From Actinobacteria bacterium 13_1_20CM_4_69_9 (GTDB lineage Bacteria > Actinomycetota > Thermoleophilia > Gaiellales > Gaiellaceae), in NCBI GenBank assembly GCA_001920085.1, contig MNJC01000076.1, positions 1 through 10,889 of the forward strand: a DNA stretch of 10,889 bases, read 5' to 3'. The notes below the pieces were generated by a model, which saw only the letters and a list, made by a program, of their open reading frames with translations, ran no database searches and was not told the origin of the DNA. Both the position numbers and the translations under genes were made by a program. This document shows, in pieces, positions 7,446-10,889 of this stretch (within the stretch, counting starts at the first letter, position 1; every line of letters begins with the position of its first letter).

Positions 7446-8164
7446 ACGCCCGGGCGGATGCCTCGCGCGGTGACGATCAGCGTCTTGACGCCGCCGCCGG
7501 ACAGGACGCGCGTGCGCCCGTTCAGGATCGTGCGGAGGTTCTCCGGCCGGTCGAGCGTGATCCACAGCTTGCGCCCCGTGAAGACGTGGCGCTGGCCGCG
7601 CTCGAGCGTGCCCTGGAAGATGATGCGTCCCGTCGCCGAGCCGCTGTGCACCTCGAGCCAGCAATTGCCGCGCATCGCCGTGACGATCAGCCGCACCCCG
7701 TTCGTCGCTACGGGCGGCTTCGCGACGGCCCCGGGCGTCTGCGCCGGCGTCGTACCGAGGCCGACCGGCTCCTTCTTCTGCGGCTCGCCCCACGTCCACG
7801 CGACGATCACGATCGCGGTCACGGCCGCGATTCCGAGCAAGGTCAGCAGGACGACGCGCGACTGCACCTGCGCGCCCCGCGACGGCGGCGGGGCCGACCG
7901 TCTAGGGCGGGCGGGCGCGTCCTCCTCGCCGACGACGAAGCGGGAGTTGTACTCGTCCACGTAGAGCTGCCCGTCGAGGCCGAGGTACTCCGCGTACGAG
8001 CGCAGGAAACCCTTGACGTAGGTCTGCGCCGGGAGGACGTCGAACTGCTCGTCCTCCAACGCCCGGAGATACTTCCCGCGGATCTTCGTCGCCTGCTCGA
8101 TCTCGGGGAACTCGAGATGCTGGCGCAGGCGCGCCTCGCGCAGGCTGTTACCGATCTCGAACAC
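7442..8164 (-). CDS. RodZ-like helix-turn-helix membrane protein with DUF4115 domain
   Basis: A 240-residue protein built like RodZ: a Xre/Cro-type HTH domain (about 4-68; SLREARLRQHLEFPEIEQAT and YLRALEDEQFDVLPAQTYVK), a basic, Pro-rich linker, one membrane helix (103-124), a Pro/Thr-rich extracytoplasmic linker, and a C-terminal beta domain of DUF4115 type (about 155-235; CWLEVHSG, IIFQGTLERG, LWITLDRPENL, LNGR). RodZ links MreB to the cell envelope in rod-shaped cells; in Bacillus the homologue (YmfM) lies in the same region as cinA-recA. No mreB is in this window, so the exact role is inferred. The start is GTG at 8164 with only a weak GGGG upstream; a TACAAT element 12-17 nt upstream leaves the start region open to a very short leader. 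The stop is shared with the TTGA start of cinA. pgsA, often between rodZ and cinA, is absent. Confidence 0.87.
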   Translation of the reverse strand: MFEIGNSLREARLRQHLEFPEIEQATKIRGKYLRALEDEQFDVLPAQTYVKGFLRSYAEYLGLDGQLYVDEYNSRFVVGEEDAPARPRRSAPPPSRGAQVQSRVVLLTLLGIAAVTAIVIVAWTWGEPQKKEPVGLGTTPAQTPGAVAKPPVATNGVRLIVTAMRGNCWLEVHSGSATGRIIFQGTLERGQRHVFTGRKLWITLDRPENLRTILNGRTRVLSGGGVKTLIVTARGIRPGV

Positions 8165-8169
8165 GGAAG

Positions 8170-8186
8170 CGCCCCATTGTAGGGCG
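8170..8186 (-). promoter_or_regulatory. Possible -10 element inside a small inverted repeat, upstream of the RodZ-like gene
   Basis: The 24-nt gap before the RodZ-like gene contains TACAAT on the minus strand (8181-8176; five of six matches to TATAAT). It is framed by a 5-bp inverted repeat cgccc (8170-8174) / gggcg (8182-8186). Transcription would start around 8169, only about 5 nt before the GTG at 8164, giving a nearly leaderless mRNA. I find no good -35 hexamer 16-18 nt upstream, so this is weak. Confidence 0.25.
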
Positions 8187-8188
8187 AA

Positions 8189-8536
8189 TCAGCGCGAGCG
8201 TTGGTACACGAGAACCAATTCGTAGAAGCCGATCGAGAGAGCGGCCGTGACGGCGAGGCAGACCGTGACCGCGGAGATGATGATCGCCAGGCTCGCGACC
8301 CCCGTGCCGCCCTCGGTCAAGCGGAACCAGCGGAGGTTCTCGCGGGCGCGCCGGGCCATGATCAGCGCCACGAGGCCGAGCAGAAAGGCGACCGGGATCG
8401 CATAGCCGGCGTCGAGCAGGCCGATGCGCGTCGAGCGCCGGGAGACCTCCACTGCGGCGGGCAGCACCAGCAGGCCCAGCAAGGCCAGGACGAGGGCCAC
8501 CCACGAGCGTCGGGTCGCGCCGCGAGCGAGAGGCAT
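8189..8536 (-). CDS. Small three-helix membrane protein, unknown function
   Basis: A 115-residue hydrophobic protein with three likely membrane segments: about 12-30 (WVALVLALLGLLVLPAAVEV region), 42-61 (AGYAIPVAFLLGLVALIMA) and 79-109 (VASLAIIISAVTVCLAV onward). Between helices 2 and 3 lies a basic cytoplasmic-looking loop, RRARENLRWFRLTEGG, which resembles the small-membrane-protein pattern called DUF4190 in actinobacteria; that link is tentative. The start is ATG at 8536 with GGAGG 11 nt upstream, slightly far. It is 25 nt after permease 2 and 24 nt before the RodZ-like gene, so it is probably part of the same transcript. I do not recognise a specific function. Confidence 0.75.
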   Translation of the reverse strand: MPLARGATRRSWVALVLALLGLLVLPAAVEVSRRSTRIGLLDAGYAIPVAFLLGLVALIMARRARENLRWFRLTEGGTGVASLAIIISAVTVCLAVTAALSIGFYELVLVYQRSR

Positions 8537-8561
8537 CGGTCGTCGTGCCTCCGCGCCTTCG

Positions 8562-9620
8562 CTACTGCTTGACGTACGGGCGGCCAGCGGATGCGGGTGG
8601 GGTTGCGCGGCCGATCACACCGGCGACCGCGATCAGCGTCAGGACGTACGGCAGGGCCTGGAAGAGCACGGACGGCGCCGGCCAGGGCTGCTGCAGGCGG
8701 AACGAGAGCGCGGTCGAGCCGCCGAAGAGGAGCGCAGCCGCAAACGCTCCGAACGGGCGCCAGTTGCCGAAGATCACCGCCGCGAGCGCGATGAAGCCGC
8801 GTCCGGCCGTCATGTTCTCGCTGAACGACCCGAGGTACCCGATCGAGAGGTACGCGCCGCCGAGTGCAGCGAGCATGCCCGACAGGATCACCGCCGCGTA
8901 CCGCGTGCCGTACACCGAGATCCCGACGGTGTCGGCCGCGCGGGGATGCTCGCCGACGGAGCGGATGCGCAGCCCGATCGGTGTCCGGAAGAGCGTGACG
9001 TGCGCGACGATCAGCAGGAGGAACGACAGCCAGATCATCACATTGAGGTGGCCGAACACGCTGCCGAGGAAGCCGACGTTCACGTCCGGGATGCGCGGCA
9101 GGTCGCCGGGCGTCCCGTTCTCGCCGTAGATGTCGATGAAGAAGTAGCCGGTGACGCCGAGGGCGAGGAAGTTGATCGCGGTGCCGCTCACCACCTGGTC
9201 CGCGCGCAGGTTGATCGCCATCACCGCGTGCACCGCCGCGAACGCTCCCCCCGCGATCGCCGCGGTCACGACACCCATCTCCCAGTTCCCGAACTTGTCG
9301 GCGCCGAGCGCCGCGAAGAACGCGCCGGCGAGCATCATTCCCTCGAGCCCGATGTTCACGACGCCGCTGCGCTCGCAGAACATGCCGCCGATCGCGGCGA
9401 ACGTCAGCGGTGTCGCCCACACGAGGGTTGCGGAAAGCAGTGCGCCCCAGACGACGACCTGGTCGAGGTTCCCCACGTTCGCGCGGGTCGCGAGAATCCC
9501 GAGCAGGATCCCGACGAGCCCGAACCCGATCGCGGTCCACCCCGGTCTGCGCGCGCCACGTGACAGCACCCAGATCCCGACGGCGATGGCGATCAACCCG
9601 ACGAACAGCGGGATCCACAA
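8562..9620 (-). CDS. Nucleoside-type ABC transporter permease 2 (NupQ/YufQ-like), 5' end probably missing
   Basis: Inner-membrane permease of the BmpA-dependent nucleoside/sugar importer family (BPD_transp_2). In this 352-residue reading the family blocks are ERSGVVNIGLEGMMLAGAFF (83-102), DQVVSGTAINFLALGVT (141-157), GLRIRSVGEHPRAADTVGI (216-234) and MTAGRGFIALAAVIFGNWRP (270-289), among about nine hydrophobic helices. The boundary given starts at TTG 9620, the only usual initiator in frame, but it has no Shine-Dalgarno and falls between two apparent helices. The same frame stays open upstream to at least 9740 and encodes another good helix (VGVGIGLAAFIVALPPF) preceded by RSGYIGTRAHAPSP, with no ATG, GTG or TTG. 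The native start therefore appears to have been lost at the junction with permease 1. The stop is 25 nt before the 115-residue gene. Confidence 0.85.
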   Translation of the reverse strand: MWIPLFVGLIAIAVGIWVLSRGARRPGWTAIGFGLVGILLGILATRANVGNLDQVVVWGALLSATLVWATPLTFAAIGGMFCERSGVVNIGLEGMMLAGAFFAALGADKFGNWEMGVVTAAIAGGAFAAVHAVMAINLRADQVVSGTAINFLALGVTGYFFIDIYGENGTPGDLPRIPDVNVGFLGSVFGHLNVMIWLSFLLLIVAHVTLFRTPIGLRIRSVGEHPRAADTVGISVYGTRYAAVILSGMLAALGGAYLSIGYLGSFSENMTAGRGFIALAAVIFGNWRPFGAFAAALLFGGSTALSFRLQQPWPAPSVLFQALPYVLTLIAVAGVIGRATPPASAGRPYVKQ

Positions 9621-9731
9621 CGTGTTCGCGTGGAACGGCGGCAGCGCGACGATGAACGCGGCGAGGCCGATGCCGACCCCGACCCGTCCTGCCGCCGCCG
9701 GGCTCGGAGCGTGCGCGCGAGTGCCGATGTA

Positions 9732-9742
9732 GCCGCTGCGGC
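9732..9742. repeat. Short palindrome at the broken permease junction
   Basis: gccgc-t-gcggc is a perfect 5-bp inverted repeat with one central base, lying where permease 1 homology ends and permease 2 homology begins. Short palindromes can be deletion endpoints or assembly collapse points. At this GC content it could also be chance. Confidence 0.4.
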
Positions 9743-10878
9743 GGGAAGACGCTGGGGTCGAGGCTGCGCGTCGACGTTCCGGTGAGCAGCGCGCCGAAGA
9801 GGAGCGCGGACAAGCCGACGCCGACCGCGGTGTTGCGCCCGAGCAGCGCGACCGCGATCCCGATGAAGCCGATATTCGATACCTGGACGTCGAGCACGCC
9901 GAGCCGGAACTGCCATCCGAGGATGTCGAGGCCGCCGGCCAGTCCTGCGAACAGGCCCGAGATCGCCATCGCGACGATGAAGTTGCGGCCGACGCTGATG
10001 CCCCCGTAGCGCGCGGCCTCGGGATTGAAGCCGACCGCGCGCACCTCGTAGCCGAGCGTCGTCCGGTTGAGGATGATGTAGAAGACGATCAGCGCGGCGA
10101 TCGCGAAGAAGATCCCGCTGTGCAGCGCCTGCAGCGCCGGGTTCCCCCAGATGGCCGACAACTTTGCCCCCGGCGCGATGTCGTCCGAGATCGGGATCGA
10201 CTTGTCGACGTGGTTCTGCAGCGGGCCGTCGCGGCCGAAGAGGTAGCTGCCGCCCCAGTACGCGATCCAGTTGAGCATGATCGTCGTGATCACCTCGTGC
10301 GCGCCGACGGTCGCTTTGAGGAAGCCTGCAATCGCTCCCCAGAACGCGCCGGCGAGCGCAGCGAGCGTAATCGCGAGCAACACGTGCGGGATGTGGGCCA
10401 TGTCGACGAAGCGCGAGCCGACGTAGACACCGACGATCGCGCCCATCAGGTACTGGCCCTGCCCACCGATGTTGAACAGCCCGCAGCGGAACGCAAACGC
10501 GACCGCGAGCCCGGTGAGGATCAGCGGCGTGGTCGTGAGCAGCGTCTGCGTCAGGTTGTACGCCGGCGTCGTGTTCGTGTTCGTGTTCCACCAGAACCAG
10601 ACGTGGTGGTTCGTGAACGGGACGTCGATGTGGTAGTTGCCGAAGTGGAAGAACCAGTTCAGCCCGGCTCCTTCGAAGATCGCCTTGTAGACGGTGGCCG
10701 GGTTGTGTCCCGTCGCCGCCACGACGATCCCGCCCATGAGGAAGGCGAAGACGGCGGTGAGGAACGGCGTGACGATGCCGCCGGCGTTCTGATAGAACGC
10801 GAGCCGCTTCGCGACCGACGGTGCGTAGCTCTCGGGATCGCTCTCGAGCGTCGGCGGAGGCGTTGAGGCTTCGCTCAC
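9739..10878 (-). CDS. Nucleoside-type ABC transporter permease 1 (NupP/YufP-like), C-terminus disrupted
   Basis: Partner permease of the same BmpA-type importer. Conserved sequence runs for 380 residues: a first helix (about 35-55), TPLILTGLAVAFAFRCGLFN (117-136) then IGGQGQYLMGA, the EAA-like GAHEVITTIMLNWIA (192-206), YEVRAVGFNPEAARYGGI (277-294) and ISGLFAGLAGGLDILG (306-321). It ends abruptly after TSTRSLDPSVFPP (368-380). Homologues as I know them continue with roughly 40 residues including a last helix. Here the frame runs on into Arg-rich nonsense, staying open to 8362 (838 codons in all), while real permease 2 sequence resumes in the +1 frame at about 9740. An unusual Trp/His/Asn-rich loop lies at about 72-107. 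The start is GTG at 10878, overlapping the upstream stop in GTGA. Whether this is a real mutation or an assembly error cannot be told here. Confidence 0.82.
10571..10588. repeat. Three-copy hexamer repeat gtgttc in permease 1
   Basis: Three exact tandem copies of gtgttc. On the minus strand they encode Asn-Thr-Asn-Thr-Asn-Thr (residues 98-103, WWNTNTNTT) inside the predicted outside loop of permease 1. Gain or loss of a unit would add or remove two residues without a frameshift. Confidence 0.7.
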
Positions 10879-10889
10879 GCGGCTTCGCT
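10875..10889 (-). CDS. Last codons of an upstream gene (probable ABC ATPase)
   Basis: Reading into permease 1, the minus strand gives Ser-Glu-Ala-Ala-stop, with the TGA (10877-10875) overlapping the permease 1 GTG start as GTGA. This is the overlap pattern used by other gene pairs in this window. In nucleoside importers of this family the gene before the first permease is usually the duplicated ATPase (NupO type). Four codons cannot prove identity; the call rests on context alone. Confidence 0.3.
   Translation of the reverse strand, partial: SEAA

Noticed and set aside
7446..7799. Upstream extension of the cinA frame
   Set aside because: This part lies inside the RodZ-like gene in another frame, before the conserved CinA start. 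The TTG at 7445 with a TTGA overlap fits better.
6219..7964. Plus-strand open frame of 581 codons opposite cinA and the RodZ-like gene
   Set aside because: Low-complexity Arg/Ala/Pro/Asp composition with no domain, opposite well-conserved genes. It is a typical antisense shadow in GC-rich DNA.
8362..9738. Continuation of the permease 1 reading frame, giving one 838-codon open frame to 8362
   Set aside because: After residue 380 the translation is Arg/His/Pro-rich with no helices, while the +1 frame encodes clear permease 2 blocks. It is a shadow frame kept open by high GC; automatic callers may report it as one gene.

Overview
GC-rich bacterial chromosome, about two-thirds G+C by eye (not counted). 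The gene set (RNase Y, a RodZ-like protein, MiaB, and a cinA-thpR-recA-recX run) suggests a high-GC Gram-positive lineage, most likely a deep-branching actinobacterium of the Thermoleophilia/Gaiellales type. That placement is inference. Almost every gene is on the minus strand and packed end to end; one gene, a LysE/RhtB-type exporter, runs the other way. I see no rRNA, tRNA, CRISPR array, insertion sequence or phage gene.

In the direction of minus-strand transcription (high to low coordinates), the window opens with the last four codons of an unseen gene. Two permeases of a nucleoside-type (BmpA/NupOPQ-like) ABC importer follow. Their junction near 9740 is damaged: permease 1 loses its normal C-terminus, permease 2 has no proper start, and the reading frame changes there. 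Next come a 115-residue three-helix membrane protein and a RodZ-like HTH/membrane/DUF4115 protein.

From 7445 down to 3938 lies a tight cluster: cinA (NMN deamidase type), thpR (RNA 2H phosphoesterase), recA and recX. The genes overlap by 4 nt or are separated by only 5-6 nt, so they are probably co-transcribed. A good promoter candidate sits on the 3' end of recX. It would drive rny (RNase Y) through a roughly 230-nt leader rich in hairpins. This is the only sizeable non-coding stretch in the window (3688-3937, 250 nt).

RNase Y carries a 37-residue C-terminal tail encoded mostly antisense to the 3' end of the exporter gene (90-nt tail-to-tail overlap). The exporter is head-to-head with miaB with only 8 nt between start codons. 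MiaB (tRNA ms2i6A methylthiotransferase) is followed, with a 1-nt stop/start overlap, by the first 54 codons of an NAD-dependent epimerase/dehydratase.

The order rodZ-cinA-recA-rny-miaB resembles the Bacillus order rodZ-pgsA-cinA-recA-rny-(ymdB...)-miaB, here without pgsA and with thpR and recX added. The core functions are nucleotide salvage and import, DNA recombination, RNA processing and decay, and tRNA modification. I do not see a clearly new defence or mobile system. The best leads are the broken permease junction, the RNase Y tail/antisense overlap and the structured rny leader.
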